A stretch of DNA of 64,000 nucleotides, from NCBI GenBank assembly GCA_039566865.1, contig CM076954.1, positions 16,578,001 to 16,642,000 of the forward strand, written 5' to 3'. Position numbers and translations under genes: made by a program. Within the stretch, counting starts at the first letter, position 1. The number at the start of each line of letters is the position of its first letter. Below the pieces are notes generated by a model. It was not told the origin of the DNA. It ran no database searches and saw only the letters and a program-made list of their open reading frames with translations. The DNA comes from Aurelia coerulea. Taxonomy: Eukaryota; Cnidaria; Scyphozoa; Semaeostomeae; Ulmaridae. Positions 58,801-60,175 of the stretch are shown piece after piece.

Positions 58801-60175
58801 TTCAATACCATTTTCATAGGCGTAGGAACCAGGGGCACTGGGGGCATTGGGGCACGTGCTCCCCAGACTTTGCAATAAACAAAGAATTGCCCTTTTCGTT
58901 TTCAGGATGTGCCCCTTTAGTTTAATGAAAAAAGGGCCCTTAAAAGTTTCACAAAAGTACTTGGACAAAAGGGGGAGGGAGATAATTTTTCGGGACTGAC
59001 TCTGTCACAACCACAGTCTCGAATATTAATTTTCGCGATAAAAGTAGCAGAATTGCAATATTTTGCAAACATAGTTTAAAGGGTAGTGTTATTTGATATA
59101 ATCTATCATAATTCTCATGTTTGGATGGAAATTGTGCTCCAAATTAAATGTATCGCATTTTTCCTGATTCTGGCCGATTTTTGCCATTTTTCTTCACCAC
59201 ACAAAGAAAAATGCTGACGCAAGCAATAATGACGGCTAATTTTAGGTTAATTTTCATATTCTCATAAAGTACATGCCTGTGGCTATTAGTACACCAAATC
59301 TGGTTGCTTTATCTATTACCAGTCACGATTTAGGTAGGGGGCTTTTTTGCCCCCCCCCCAACCAAAATAGGACGTGTCAGACAGCCTAACCATTATAGGG
59401 TTAACGGCCTTCTGTGAATTAAGAAACTCATCTTCGACTCCCTTGATCTTTGTAAAGGCTCTTACGAAAAATCATGCTGCTTTAGCTGCAAAAGATAGAA
59501 ATTTGAAGGTTTTTTCGAACTCGCAATTCACATCTTAAAAAGTACCATCTCGCAACTCGTACTTTACCAATCCACTCTAAACCCCGGGGGGTCTACTTAA
59601 TACATTGAGCACCCGGGGATGTGCCTGCCAATAGGGCCCCATTTTCGGAAGAAAATTCCAGGACAGGGTTATACCTTTTGTGCATTTATTCCGGCACAGG
59701 TATGTTCATTAAAGCTATTTTTCCAGGACAGGTCAGATTTGACATGCAAAATCAAGGTAACTCACAAAAGACACTTGTATTATCCAGGACAGGTACTATG
59801 TTTTCAAACATTTATTCCAAGACAGGGTCATAAAATTTTCTTTTGGCAGGCACATCCCCGTTGTTTCTCTCCAAGGTAGACCCCCCGGGCTCTAATCCTT
59901 GCTGTAGATCTATTCTATATCATCCACTTTTATCCTTTCTACAGATCACAAAAAATATGGTATGTGCTGGCTATGGAGGGACCAAGAGAGTAAGTGGTTG
60001 TCACGGTGACAGTGGTGGTCCTTTTGTGTGCAAAACAGGACCGCAAAGGAGTTGGGTCCTTCATGGTGCTGTGAGCTGGGGATCTAATCGATGCGATGCC
60101 AAACATGGCTACACAGTATTTGCAAGAATCTCTGAATATAGACAGTGGATTGATCAAGTAATAACTCAGGAATGA
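1822..60175 (+). CDS. Mosaic secreted protease: astacin (M12A) + 18 ShK domains + S1 serine protease, 56 exons
   Basis: Spliced gene read from splice sites and domain continuity. Exons: 1822-1891, 2964-3113, 4239-4362, 7062-7237, 7910-8128, 8567-8605, 9673-9702, 10239-10250, 11912-12031, 13232-13273, 14774-14788, then eight ShK cassettes between 15432 and 52377 (listed unit by unit), 53463-53579, 56058-56108, 56846-57041, 58205-58425, 58630-58745, 59945-60175. All use GT/AG. The sum is 4643 nt; one more base (missing in exon 40970-41097) would give 1547 residues. Order: signal peptide, aspartate-switch pro-region, astacin catalytic domain (about residues 50-247), Thr/Pro linkers, 18 ShK domains, S1 protease (last 254 residues or so). 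Known: cnidarian and nematode astacins often carry C-terminal ShK domains. Inferred: a secreted matrix, digestive or developmental protease. Odd: two unrelated catalytic domains on one chain and an array of more than 30 kb. Alternative: two neighbouring genes, although I see no internal signal-peptide exon or terminal exon. Confidence 0.82.
2260..2620. repeat. Dispersed repeat R, left copy (intron 1)
   Basis: Shares long stretches with 62435-62790 in the same orientation, for example TTTGGTTCAGAAGCTGAGCA, CCAATCGGCT and TAGCTACCTGGGTTTCA. No coding similarity recognised. Probably part of a transposable element family. Confidence 0.7.
2648..2893 (+). mobile_element. tRNA-derived SINE (family 1)
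   Basis: The head 2648-2722 resembles a tRNA: AGCGCG and CGCGCT can pair as an acceptor stem, box A is TGGCCGAGTGGATAAGG and box B is GGTTCGGATCC. It is followed by an unrelated body of about 150 bp and a (TACC)n tail at 2878-2893. Lies in intron 1, sense orientation. Confidence 0.8.
2964..3113 (+). CDS. Exon 2: astacin pro-region with aspartate switch, start of mature domain
   Basis: Residues 24-73. Residues 28-31 are Phe-Gln-Gly-Asp, the FxGD aspartate-switch motif by which astacin pro-peptides keep the zinc site latent (established for the family). The pro-segment is short, about 30 residues. The segment GLWPKVIPYSW (59-69) matches the region near the N-terminus of mature astacins. It is preceded by TTTGCAG and ends in phase 1 at 3113. 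Intron 1 upstream carries a tRNA-derived SINE only 70 bp before this exon. Confidence 0.88.
3441..3614. mobile_element. Foldback/MITE in intron 2
   Basis: ATGTAATCAAGTAATTCTTT at the left matches the right end in reverse complement. The arms are about 80 bp each, with ATCAGGTGACACCTGAT at the centre. The rest of intron 2 (3114-4238) holds nothing I recognise. Confidence 0.7.
4239..4362 (+). CDS. Exon 3: astacin catalytic domain, N-terminal subdomain
   Basis: Residues 74-115. AIRAAIADYHKHTCLRFVKR (82-101) and the YIHFYKGGG segment are the helix and strands that precede the active site in astacins. Cys95 is the first of the four conserved astacin cysteines (normally paired with the last, here Cys245). 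Enters in phase 1 and leaves in phase 2, so it belongs to the conserved catalytic core and is not one of the shuffled 1-1 modules. Confidence 0.9.
4930..5710 (-). mobile_element. CR1/L2-like LINE 3' fragment
   Basis: The minus strand encodes the C-terminal part of a non-LTR reverse transcriptase: KISRAIGLLKYAKHY, LYLSIVQPHFSYCCSVWG and LQKLQNRAARI blocks, ending near 5160 after one frameshift (LAPSIQSFKTKLKALN). The 3' end is an A/T-rich repeat tail at 4937-4966. 5'-truncated, no catalytic motif left. Inserted antisense in intron 3. Confidence 0.85.
5713..5860. repeat. (ATGCA)n microsatellite
   Basis: About 28 nearly perfect tandem copies of a 5-bp unit (AATGC). Because 5 is not a multiple of 3 it gives open frames on both strands, which explains the Cys/Ile/Ala/Leu/His-rich ORFs here. 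Immediately adjoins the truncated 5' edge of the LINE fragment. Confidence 0.95.
6107..6604. mobile_element. MITE with TAA target duplication (PIF/Harbinger-like)
   Basis: Terminal inverted repeats GACCCCGTTTACACGGTAGC at both ends, flanked by TAA at 6104-6106 and 6605-6607. Internally rich in GGATCA/TGATCC repeats. 498 bp, non-coding. Confidence 0.88.
6644..6935. mobile_element. MITE family D, copy 1
   Basis: Ends GGCAATGTGTCCATGTAA and TTACATGGACATATTGCC (inverted). The interior matches 28780-29077 and 31674-31966, and in reverse orientation 20655-20932. Carries a poly-C run near 6886-6899. Confidence 0.8.
7062..7237 (+). CDS. Exon 4: astacin zinc-binding active site
   Basis: Residues 116-173. 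Contains the astacin signature HExxHxxGFxHExxRxDRD in full: HEMAHSLGFYHEQSRPDRD with zinc ligands His143, His147 and His153 and catalytic Glu144. Cys116 and Cys135 are placed to form the second astacin disulfide. All catalytic residues are intact, so this domain is predicted to be an active zinc endopeptidase. The downstream intron holds a recent retroelement insertion (7446-7840). Confidence 0.95.
7296..7402. mobile_element. Short foldback element
   Basis: AGGAAAATATAAAGCCCGAGG and its reverse complement flank a short centre rich in GAGGTCTGT-type repeats. The same inverted module occurs at 14108-14254. Confidence 0.65.
7446..7840 (+). mobile_element. Retroelement insertion with 12-bp target site duplication
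   Basis: ATCTTTCTCGAT is present at 7434-7445 and again at 7841-7852, directly after an A-rich tail (7820-7840). The insert is therefore a retroposed, 5'-truncated element of about 395 bp. Its 3' part has a hairpin (TGGCATTTGTAGTGAGGA and its complement) that recurs at 21661-21775. Located between the active-site exon and the Met-turn exon. Confidence 0.88.
7910..8128 (+). CDS. Exon 5: astacin Met-turn and C-terminal subdomain
   Basis: Residues 174-247. PYDYRSIMHYG contains the Met-turn (Met200) and the tyrosine (Tyr202) that acts as the fifth zinc ligand in astacins. The domain closes at LLYKCPG with Cys245. Residue count and order fit a complete astacin domain of about 195-200 residues. 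Ends in phase 1, the phase shared by every exon from here to the start of the serine protease. Confidence 0.93.
8129..8566. other. Intron 5, nothing recognised
   Basis: No ORF, repeat boundary or RNA gene that I can support. Confidence 0.4.
8567..8605 (+). CDS. Exon 6: Thr/Pro linker after the astacin domain
   Basis: Begins after ATCAACAG and encodes a Gly-Phe-Thr-Arg-Pro-Pro type linker. Two in-phase donors exist: GTACCC at 8591 (24-nt exon) and the stronger GTAAGT at 8606 (39-nt exon, chosen). Both keep the frame, so donor choice would add or remove five linker residues. Such linkers are usually extended and O-glycosylated (general knowledge). Confidence 0.7.
9264..9618. mobile_element. 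MITE with TTAAAGG...CCTTTAA ends
   Basis: TTAAAGGGGCTGGATAAG at the left and CTTATCCAGCTCCTTTAA at the right are near-perfect inverted repeats. Ends 54 bp before linker exon 7. Non-coding interior. Confidence 0.78.
9673..9702 (+). CDS. Exon 7: 30-nt Val/Pro/Thr linker exon
   Basis: TTTCAG acceptor, ten-residue TDPVVVPTTG-like linker, then a GTGTGT donor, phase 1-1. The exon starts 54 bp after the right end of a MITE (9264-9618), so that element borders the splice acceptor region. Confidence 0.7.
10239..10250 (+). CDS. Exon 8: 12-nt micro-exon
   Basis: TTCTCCTTGCAG, then 12 nt (TCCCAATCACAG), then the donor GTACGT. Encodes V-P-I-T-G across the split codons, phase 1-1. It corresponds in content to the 18-nt VPFTTPG micro-exon that closes each later cassette. 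Support is the excellent acceptor and donor and the family resemblance. Confidence 0.68.
10683..11838. mobile_element. 1.16-kb element with about 95-bp terminal inverted repeats
   Basis: Left arm 10683-10776 and right arm about 11742-11838 are inverted copies (GTGTAAAATGCAGGTCAT versus GTCTAAAATGCAGGTCAT, continuing through GGCCAA and GAACGAAGGAAT). The interior includes a (TTTG)n run near 10965-10990 and a LINE 3' end at about 11440-11635, probably a nested insertion. No transposase seen. Confidence 0.75.
11440..11635 (+). mobile_element. LINE 3' end (family of the 44-46 kb LINE)
   Basis: Shares the GGGTAGACACAGTCTTTTGCTCC-like block, the TAGTATTGTA motif and the final A-rich tail with 45780-46131. 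Severely 5'-truncated. Confidence 0.72.
11912..12031 (+). CDS. ShK domain 1
   Basis: Phase 1-1 exon of 120 nt coding a full ShK (ShKT) six-cysteine domain: DCFDTNRAC, HYKEKGYC, MRRNCPKICGFC. ShK domains are disulfide-rich modules common in cnidarian and nematode extracellular enzymes. This first copy lies outside the cassette array and is one of the more divergent ones. Confidence 0.9.
12720..12963 (-). mobile_element. RTE-like LINE C-terminal fragment
   Basis: The minus strand reads YFGHLIRRDKMQKLLLEG followed, after frame changes, by a TWMKNIMEWTKLNFE-type stretch, the C-terminal tail common to several non-LTR elements. The 3' end is a (GAT)n tail at about 12721-12735, as in RTE-type LINEs. 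Broken and short. Confidence 0.7.
12958..13110. repeat. 51-bp tandem repeat, about three copies
   Basis: Unit contains CTCATTTTTATGTTCTTCTC and TATATTTTTATGTTCTTCTA segments. It lies at the edge of the RTE-like fragment and on the minus strand stays in its frame, giving 17-residue repeats (MRKTILEEHKNIEK). Confidence 0.85.
13232..13273 (+). CDS. 42-nt Pro/Thr linker exon between ShK 1 and 2
   Basis: TTTACAG acceptor; encodes GPKTTGSPVVTRPPG; donor GTAGGT, phase 1-1. It matches the 45-nt GVATQPPLVTRPPVTG linker exon of the cassettes in position and in the VTRPP core. A TA-type MITE begins 22 bp past its donor. Confidence 0.8.
13296..13505. mobile_element. MITE with TA target duplication (Tc1/mariner-like)
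   Basis: Begins CCGGGTGTCCCAAAATGATG and ends with its reverse complement; TA at 13294-13295 and 13506-13507. The arms extend about 40 bp. 210 bp, directly after the 42-nt linker exon. Confidence 0.88.
13862..14096. mobile_element. MITE with CAAGGGTGTTAGGACACGG ends
   Basis: The perfect inverted repeat runs on through ATATTTTAATT at both ends, arms about 30 bp. Non-coding interior. Another foldback begins 12 bp downstream. Confidence 0.8.
14108..14254. mobile_element. Foldback element related to 7296-7402
   Basis: CATACTAACTGGTTTTGTA pairs with the right end; the centre carries the same GACCTCGGGCTTTATATTTT module as the copy in intron 4. Confidence 0.7.
14774..14788 (+). CDS. 15-nt micro-exon before ShK 2
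   Basis: CTTTTCAG, then 15 nt, then GTAAGT; encodes V-T-A-S-P-G with the split codons, phase 1-1. It occupies the place of the 18-nt VPFTTPG micro-exon of the repeated cassettes. Confidence 0.72.
15432..15551 (+). CDS. ShK domain 2 (unit 1, A position)
   Basis: TTGCAG acceptor, 120 nt, GTATGT donor. Six cysteines in GCMDTINYC, FYQKKGYC, MKRNCQKTCNFC. It lacks the CKWYQDKGYCTDD core of later A copies, so it is either the oldest A copy or of separate origin. Confidence 0.9.
15660..16118. mobile_element. Large foldback, about 457 bp
   Basis: Almost the entire element is one inverted repeat: it starts ACAAGTCCGGGGTCGGTATG and ends CATACCAACCCCGGACTTAT, with arms of about 200 bp meeting near 15890. 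As intronic RNA it would form a long hairpin. Confidence 0.88.
16135..16340 (+). mobile_element. LINE 3' end (family of the 44-46 kb LINE)
   Basis: GGGGTAGTCCCGCTATTTTGC block, GTTATCGTCCCCGTAG and a terminal ATATTGTAAGAATTTTATCTG, matching 45990-46110. 5'-truncated. Confidence 0.72.
17228..17527. mobile_element. MITE with CCAGGGGGGTTACTC ends
   Basis: The ends are inverted copies of a CCCAGGGGGGTTACTC-like sequence. The interior has repeated TTTTTTGGGTC motifs. Non-coding. Confidence 0.75.
17787..17915 (+). CDS. ShK domain 3 (unit 1, B position)
   Basis: 129-nt exon, GTTTAG acceptor, GTGAAG donor. Core DACMDTIHYCKHFVNQGHCT, then a longer loop (SNSDIAEYMKRNC) that makes B copies three residues longer than A copies. 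All six cysteines are present. Confidence 0.92.
17996..18374. mobile_element. TA-type MITE, copy in unit 1
   Basis: Left GAGGTGTGCCAAA and right TTTGGCGCACC are inverted, with TA on both sides. The same element sits in the equivalent intron of unit 2 (23348-23579), so it predates that duplication. Confidence 0.7.
19490..20250. repeat. Satellite of about 135 bp, about five copies, before ShK 4
   Basis: A diverged monomer recurs at intervals of roughly 129-138 bp, each with a CATTTTCCAAGCATAAATGA-like core followed by TAGATGTG. A related array lies in the equivalent intron of unit 3 (24890-25600). Confidence 0.78.
20477..20596 (+). CDS. ShK domain 4 (unit 2, A)
   Basis: Canonical A copy: DCMDTIHFCKWYQDKGYC, TDDRFIDYMYRNC, PKTCGICKPG; 120 nt. 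The acceptor is CTTGAG, an AG with a weak pyrimidine tract. It has YMYRNC where other copies have YMQRNC or YMTRNC. Confidence 0.92.
20655..20932. mobile_element. MITE family D, reverse-orientation copy
   Basis: Read on the minus strand it matches 6644-6935 (GTCAAAATATGCTGACACGA, TTTAACTGATCACATGCAAA). The terminal repeat is present at the right end only; the left end looks truncated. Confidence 0.75.
20977..21215. mobile_element. MITE with TTA target duplication (PIF/Harbinger-like)
   Basis: GACTGCATTCACACGATGCC at the left matches the right end in reverse; TTA at 20974-20976 and 21216-21218. The arms include ACATTTTGAAAACGGTGA. 239 bp. Confidence 0.85.
21661..21775 (+). mobile_element. Retroelement 3' end related to 7446-7840
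   Basis: Shares GGCATTTGTAGTGAGGACCC, the hairpin partner TCCTCGCTACAAATGCCA and the ATTGATAAAAAA end with the intron 4 insertion. Confidence 0.75.
22371..22577. mobile_element. Foldback-like inverted repeat
   Basis: AAAGACAAATGACAGAGATA at the left and TATCCGTCATTTGTCTTC at the right are inverted with several mismatches. An old element or chance-enriched repeat; moderate support. Confidence 0.5.
23150..23278 (+). CDS. ShK domain 5 (unit 2, B)
   Basis: 129-nt B copy: DACMDTIHYCKHFVNQGHCT with the SSNSDIADYMKRNC loop and SCKLCRPG end, six cysteines. Nearly the same as ShK 3, which pairs units 1 and 2. Confidence 0.92.
23348..23579. mobile_element. TA-type MITE, copy in unit 2
   Basis: CAGGGGTGCCAAAATT at the left and AATTTGGCACACCCGG at the right are inverted and flanked by TA (23346-23347, 23580-23581). 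Equivalent to 17996-18374 in unit 1 but shorter. Confidence 0.78.
24070..24470 (+). mobile_element. CR1/L2-like LINE 3' fragment
   Basis: The plus strand encodes a C-terminal reverse-transcriptase tail: CPDSLKGRFLTRSHLF, FEFSKRSFHY, one in-frame stop, then GATVWNEIPLTIRTSPTIYT and FKKKLKDLSC. Ends in an ATTGAATTGATT-type repeat tail. Non-functional. Confidence 0.82.
24890..25600. repeat. Satellite of about 135 bp before ShK 6
   Basis: About five diverged monomers, with cores near 24997, 25136, 25251, 25391 and 25530 (GCATTTTCCAAGCA-like, then TAGATGTGA). Paralogous in position to the array at 19490-20250. Confidence 0.75.
25822..25941 (+). CDS. ShK domain 6 (unit 3, A)
   Basis: Canonical 120-nt A copy with CKWYQDKGYCTDDRFIEYM and QRNCPKTCGIC; six cysteines. 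TCTAAAG acceptor, GTTATT donor. Shares YMQRNC with units 4 and 5. Confidence 0.92.
26852..27476. mobile_element. 625-bp MITE with TA duplication, unit 3 only
   Basis: Ends CCGGGTGAGTCAA and TTGAGTCACCCGG (12 of 13 bases inverted), flanked by TA at 26850-26851 and 27477-27478. A long internal inverted repeat pairs the GAAATCGGCCACTC region with the GAGTGGCCGATTTC region. The sister intron in unit 4 has the uninterrupted site CATATACATTC at 30544-30554. Confidence 0.93.
27784..27912 (+). CDS. ShK domain 7 (unit 3, B)
   Basis: 129-nt B copy, DACMDTIFYCKHFVKQGHCT with SPKSDIADYMKRNCPKSC. By eye it differs from ShK 9 (unit 4) by a single silent base (ACG to ACA), which marks a very recent duplication or gene conversion. 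Confidence 0.93.
28315..28483. mobile_element. 169-bp hAT-like MITE with 8-bp duplication, unit 3 only
   Basis: GACTCGTT at 28307-28314 and 28484-28491. The ends are CAGAGACGTAGGAA and TTCCTACGTCCCTG (inverted). 8-bp duplications and CAG ends are typical of hAT elements. Unit 4 keeps a single GACTCGTT at 31373-31380. A related piece lies at 58815-58960. Confidence 0.93.
28780..29077. mobile_element. MITE family D, copy in unit 3
   Basis: Matches 6644-6935 in the same orientation, ending GCTGTACTTACATGGACACA. The same insertion is present in unit 4. Confidence 0.8.
29765..29884 (+). CDS. ShK domain 8 (unit 4, A)
   Basis: 120-nt A copy, same residues as ShK 6 by eye (CKWYQDKGYCTDDRFIEYM, QRNCPKTCGIC). 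TTTCAG acceptor, GTTATT donor, phase 1-1. Confidence 0.92.
30854..30982 (+). CDS. ShK domain 9 (unit 4, B)
   Basis: 129-nt B copy with the same protein sequence as ShK 7. CTCACAG acceptor, GTAATT donor. The flanking introns are also nearly the same as those around ShK 7. Confidence 0.93.
31674..31966. mobile_element. MITE family D, copy in unit 4
   Basis: Same position in the cassette as 28780-29077, so it was carried along by the unit 3/4 duplication. GGCCACAATGTGTCCATC start and TACATGGACACATTACC end. Confidence 0.8.
32675..32794 (+). CDS. ShK domain 10 (unit 5, A)
   Basis: 120-nt A copy (CKWYQDKGYCTDDRFVDYM, QRNCPKTCGIC). The acceptor TTTTAAG lacks the usual C/T before AG. Six cysteines intact. 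Confidence 0.9.
33832..33960 (+). CDS. ShK domain 11 (unit 5, B)
   Basis: 129-nt B copy, DACMDTIFYCAHFVKQGHCT with STKSDIKDYMKRNCPLSC. Acceptor CTCACAG and donor GTAATT as in units 3 and 4. Confidence 0.92.
35350..35547. mobile_element. MITE with TTAAAGGRCATATGTCA ends, copy 1
   Basis: About 200 bp with inverted ends (AAAGGGCATATGTCA and TGACATATGTCCTTT). Very similar over its length to 46594-46797. Lies upstream of ShK 12; its sister lies just after ShK 16. Confidence 0.82.
35730..35849 (+). CDS. ShK domain 12 (unit 6, A)
   Basis: 120-nt A copy with CKWYQDKGYCTDDRFIDYM and TRNCPKTCGIC. The YMTRNC variant is shared with units 7 and 8. Six cysteines. Confidence 0.92.
35908..35943. repeat. 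(GTTCA)n microsatellite
   Basis: Seven tandem copies of a 5-bp unit, 60 bp after the donor of ShK exon 12. Confidence 0.92.
36430..37000. repeat. Dispersed repeat with inverted segments, unit 6 intron
   Basis: A GCCGTAAATCTGCCGTGGAAA segment near 36465 recurs inverted near 36750. The stretch 36540-36625 matches 51450-51530 (ATTTCTAAATC, AGAGCGACAGA-like, ACTATGGTT). The 128-codon ORF here has no recognised similarity. Confidence 0.55.
37275..37403 (+). CDS. ShK domain 13 (unit 6, B)
   Basis: 129-nt exon, DACMDTIHYCDFYIKKGYC, then ESTNEIFADYMKRNC and SCKFCKKG. The CDFYxKKGYC core differs from the CKHFVxQGHC core of units 1-5, so the B position has two lineages. Confidence 0.92.
39004..39327. 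mobile_element. MITE with TTAAAGGGGCTCCGTCGTCA ends
   Basis: Near-perfect inverted ends (TTAAAGGGGCTCCGTCGTCA at the left, TGACGACGGAGCCCCTTTAA-like at the right). Non-coding, between the 18-nt exon and ShK 14. Confidence 0.85.
39460..39579 (+). CDS. ShK domain 14 (unit 7, A)
   Basis: 120-nt A copy, DCMDTIHYCKWYQDKGYC, TDDRFIDYMTRNC, PKTCGICKPG. ATTTTAG acceptor, GTTTGA donor; six cysteines. Confidence 0.92.
40970..41097 (+). pseudogene. ShK domain 15 exon (unit 7, B) with a one-base deletion
   Basis: The acceptor (TTCTCAG) and donor (GTAACA) are intact and the exon aligns end to end with ShK 13, but it is 128 nt instead of 129. One base is missing at or near the T run at 41042-41045. The frame entering from the upstream exon reads to a TGA at 41056-41058, in the middle of the domain; the last three cysteines are coded only in the shifted frame. 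If translated as is, the protein would stop after about 1096 residues and lose the last three ShK domains and the serine protease. Because both neighbours are phase 1, skipping this exon would restore the frame. It may be a real lesion, a polymorphism or an assembly error next to a homopolymer. Confidence 0.85.
41613..41776. mobile_element. Foldback element, copy 1
   Basis: AATTTTCCGAGCGGGCGGAA pairs with its inverted copy at the right; outer ends AAGGTTAATTTCC and GGAAATCAGCCTTT. The same element occurs at 47527-47689. A SINE is joined to its right end. Confidence 0.87.
41777..42010 (+). mobile_element. tRNA-derived SINE (family 2), copy 1
   Basis: A degenerate tRNA-like head with box B GGTTCAAGTCC and a body shared with 56512-56750 (GGAGAGTCAACAACTCTCT, ACCTTCGGATGCTAGGTAGA). 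Older and more diverged than the second copy. Confidence 0.75.
43043..43207. mobile_element. Imperfect foldback
   Basis: GAGAAGTCCACGTTTCATTC and GAATAAAACGTGGAATTCTC are inverted; the arms run about 60 bp through CATGATTTA and TTGAATTCAA. Confidence 0.65.
43519..44116. mobile_element. TA-type MITE of about 600 bp
   Basis: CAAGGTGTTTCAGAAAAAAC at the left and a GTTTCTCTGAAACACACTG right end are inverted; TA lies at 43517-43518 and 44117-44118. No transposase ORF. Confidence 0.75.
44256..46132 (+). mobile_element. 5'-truncated non-LTR retrotransposon (LINE) with intact RT frame and poly-A tail
   Basis: An uninterrupted frame from 44256 to the stop at 45728-45730 encodes part of a reverse transcriptase: FDRVWHDGL, then GVPQGSILGPLFF, the catalytic FADD box (LFADDTSLF), HLGIILDSKLSF, and a C-terminal region with a C...H...C pattern (NPMCPTNDGIEDTEHFLLLC). 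A 3' UTR of about 380 bp and a poly-A run (46106-46131) follow. A 9-bp direct repeat TTCATGGGT at 44247-44255 and 46133-46141 is a likely target site duplication and puts the 5' truncation inside the RT domain. The endonuclease and N-terminal RT parts are absent, so it cannot move by itself. Clade not determined. Lies in the intron between units 7 and 8. Confidence 0.9.
46395..46514 (+). CDS. ShK domain 16 (unit 8, A)
   Basis: 120-nt A copy (CKWYQDKGYCTDRRFIDYM, TRNCPKTCGIC, TPG). ATTCTAG acceptor. It lies 263 bp after the poly-A tail of the LINE at 44256-46132, the largest insertion in the array. Confidence 0.92.
46594..46797. mobile_element. MITE with TTAAAGGRCATATGTCA ends, copy 2
   Basis: About 200 bp, starting 80 bp after ShK exon 16, closely matching 35350-35547. 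Inverted ends ATTAAAGGACATATGTCA and TGACATATGTGCTTTAAT. Confidence 0.83.
47527..47689. mobile_element. Foldback element, copy 2
   Basis: Same as 41613-41776: AAGGCTAATTTCCAGTCAG start and CTGACTGGAAATCAGCCTT end, with GGTCGCTCAGCCGTAAC in the interior of both. Confidence 0.87.
48512..48560. repeat. (ATGCAATTT)n minisatellite
   Basis: About five tandem copies of a 9-bp unit, in the long intron between the A and 30-nt exons of unit 8. Confidence 0.9.
48744..49060. mobile_element. Foldback/MITE with CAAGGGCGCCTACC ends
   Basis: The arms are about 90 bp and include GTGTTTATTCCCAGTACTGT and CCCAGTACACAGAGT with their inverted copies. Non-coding. Confidence 0.87.
49835..50040. mobile_element. 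Foldback with CTGGACAAAATAT ends
   Basis: CTGGACAAAATATTTGGA and TCCAATATATTTTGTCCAG are inverted; internal CCCCCTTTTACCCCC pairs with GGGGGTAAAAGGGGG. Related in design to 51026-51255. Confidence 0.8.
50038..50079. repeat. (AGGATTGC)n minisatellite
   Basis: Five tandem 8-bp copies beginning at the right edge of the preceding foldback. Confidence 0.9.
50782..50904 (+). CDS. ShK domain 17 (unit 8, B)
   Basis: 123-nt exon with DGCLDVIPYCDYYVKKGYC, TNPEYDSYMKRDC, KLSCNFCKSG; six cysteines. CGATAG acceptor, GTATGT donor. Shorter than other B copies and clearly diverged. Confidence 0.9.
51026..51255. mobile_element. Foldback with CAATCTTGGACA ends
   Basis: CAATCTTGGACAAAATATAT and its inverted right end, with AATTTCCCCCTCCCCC and GGGGGAGGGGGAAATT facing each other internally. 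Starts about 120 bp after ShK exon 17. Confidence 0.82.
52333..52377 (+). CDS. 45-nt Thr/Pro linker exon before ShK 18
   Basis: ATATAG acceptor, GTAGGT donor. Encodes GGTTKAPQITRQPETG, the diverged form of the GVATQPPLVTRxPxTG linker, same length and phase 1-1. Confidence 0.82.
53463..53579 (+). CDS. ShK domain 18 (last)
   Basis: 117-nt exon with DCQDKITYCDYYKKKGYC, TQRYINYMKKNC, PKSCKFCNPG; six cysteines. CTTTCCTCAG acceptor. Together with ShK 1 it lies outside the cassette array. A 1.7-kb inverted repeat begins 240 bp downstream in the next intron. Confidence 0.92.
53820..55506. mobile_element. 1.69-kb long inverted repeat element
   Basis: Arms 53820-54607 and 54726-55506 are reverse complements along almost their full length (outer ends AAAGATAAGGCTCAAATCC), separated by a loop of about 118 bp. 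Each arm contains the mirror copy of the same 105-codon frame, which is a consequence of the palindrome; no known domain. No clear target duplication found. Located in the intron after ShK 18. Confidence 0.93.
55717..56023. mobile_element. Repeat family P, copy 1
   Basis: About 300 bp beginning GCCCCGGGGGGTCTACCTTG and containing several CCTGTCCTGG motifs. It is present in inverted orientation at 59581-59891. The two copies flank the linker exon and the first three protease exons. Confidence 0.88.
56058..56108 (+). CDS. 51-nt Thr-rich linker exon before the serine protease
   Basis: TTTTTTTCCAG acceptor, GTAATC donor, phase 1-1. Encodes AGKTTTTTAPKTQSPSTG, a mucin-like Thr/Ser/Pro spacer likely to be O-glycosylated. 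A MITE ends about 35 bp upstream (55717-56023). Confidence 0.85.
56512..56750 (+). mobile_element. tRNA-derived SINE (family 2), copy 2
   Basis: Head GGGGATAGCTCAGAGGTAGT with box A, and box B GGTTCGAATCCCC. The T stem is one base short of a real tRNA and the 3' end does not pair with the 5' end. It continues into a body of about 170 bp shared with 41777-42010. Confidence 0.85.
56846..57041 (+). CDS. S1 protease exon 1: activation site and catalytic His
   Basis: Begins G-I-C-G-R-P and then QGRVIAGKDA: the Arg-Val bond is the expected zymogen cleavage site (the family consensus is R-IVGG; here VIAG). The Cys in GICG is placed to stay disulfide-linked to the catalytic chain (KPVCLP in the next exon). 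The catalytic His is in TAAHC at position 53 of this domain. CGGALIS and WVVTAAHC are standard S1 blocks. Enters phase 1, leaves phase 2. Confidence 0.93.
57400..57545 (+). mobile_element. LINE 3' end (family of the 44-46 kb LINE)
   Basis: GAGGTAGTCATGCTCTTTTGC, ATCGTTCATGTAG and ATGTATTGTAACG correspond to 45995-46095. Located in the intron after the catalytic-His exon. Confidence 0.7.
58205..58425 (+). CDS. S1 protease exon 2: catalytic Asp
   Basis: TCCTCCTTACAG acceptor. Contains VGEHVV, VEKIISHHNY and DNDIALLKL with the catalytic Asp, then FVKPVCLP. Ends at CYITG in phase 1. An open frame runs some 110 codons upstream of the acceptor but is not needed for the fold and shows no protease similarity. 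Confidence 0.93.
58630..58745 (+). CDS. S1 protease exon 3
   Basis: Starts GWGKITHPG (the usual GWG block), then MYSKLQEGKMPVVNNTEC, matching the region between the GWG and the active-site serine of S1 enzymes. NNT is a possible N-glycosylation site. Ends in phase 0 at a GTTTGT donor. Confidence 0.92.
58815..58965. mobile_element. Partial copy of the 169-bp hAT-like MITE
   Basis: Matches 28315-28460 (GGCGTAGGAACCAGGGGCAC, AATAAACAAAGAATTGCCC, TTTCAGGATGTGCCCCTTTA). The right terminus is not recognisable. Confidence 0.75.
59581..59891. mobile_element. Repeat family P, copy 2 (inverted)
   Basis: Reverse-orientation copy of 55717-56023, ending about 50 bp before the acceptor of the catalytic-Ser exon. 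CCAGGACAGG motifs are the complements of the CCTGTCCTGG motifs in copy 1. Confidence 0.88.
59945..60175 (+). CDS. S1 protease exon 4: catalytic Ser, stop codon
   Basis: TTTCTACAG acceptor, then ITKNMVCAGYG, SGCHGDSGGP with the catalytic Ser, and VSWGSNRC. It ends WIDQVITQE and TGA. All three catalytic residues are present across the four exons, so the domain is predicted active. In chymotrypsin numbering the pocket reads Ser189, Gly190 and Gly216, with Thr near 226: no Asp189, so trypsin-like cleavage after Arg/Lys is unlikely and a chymotrypsin- or elastase-like preference is inferred. Confidence 0.94.
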   Translation: MTKNMVCAGYGGTKRVSGCHGDSGGPFVCKTGPQRSWVLHGAVSWGSNRCDAKHGYTVFARISEYRQWIDQVITQE

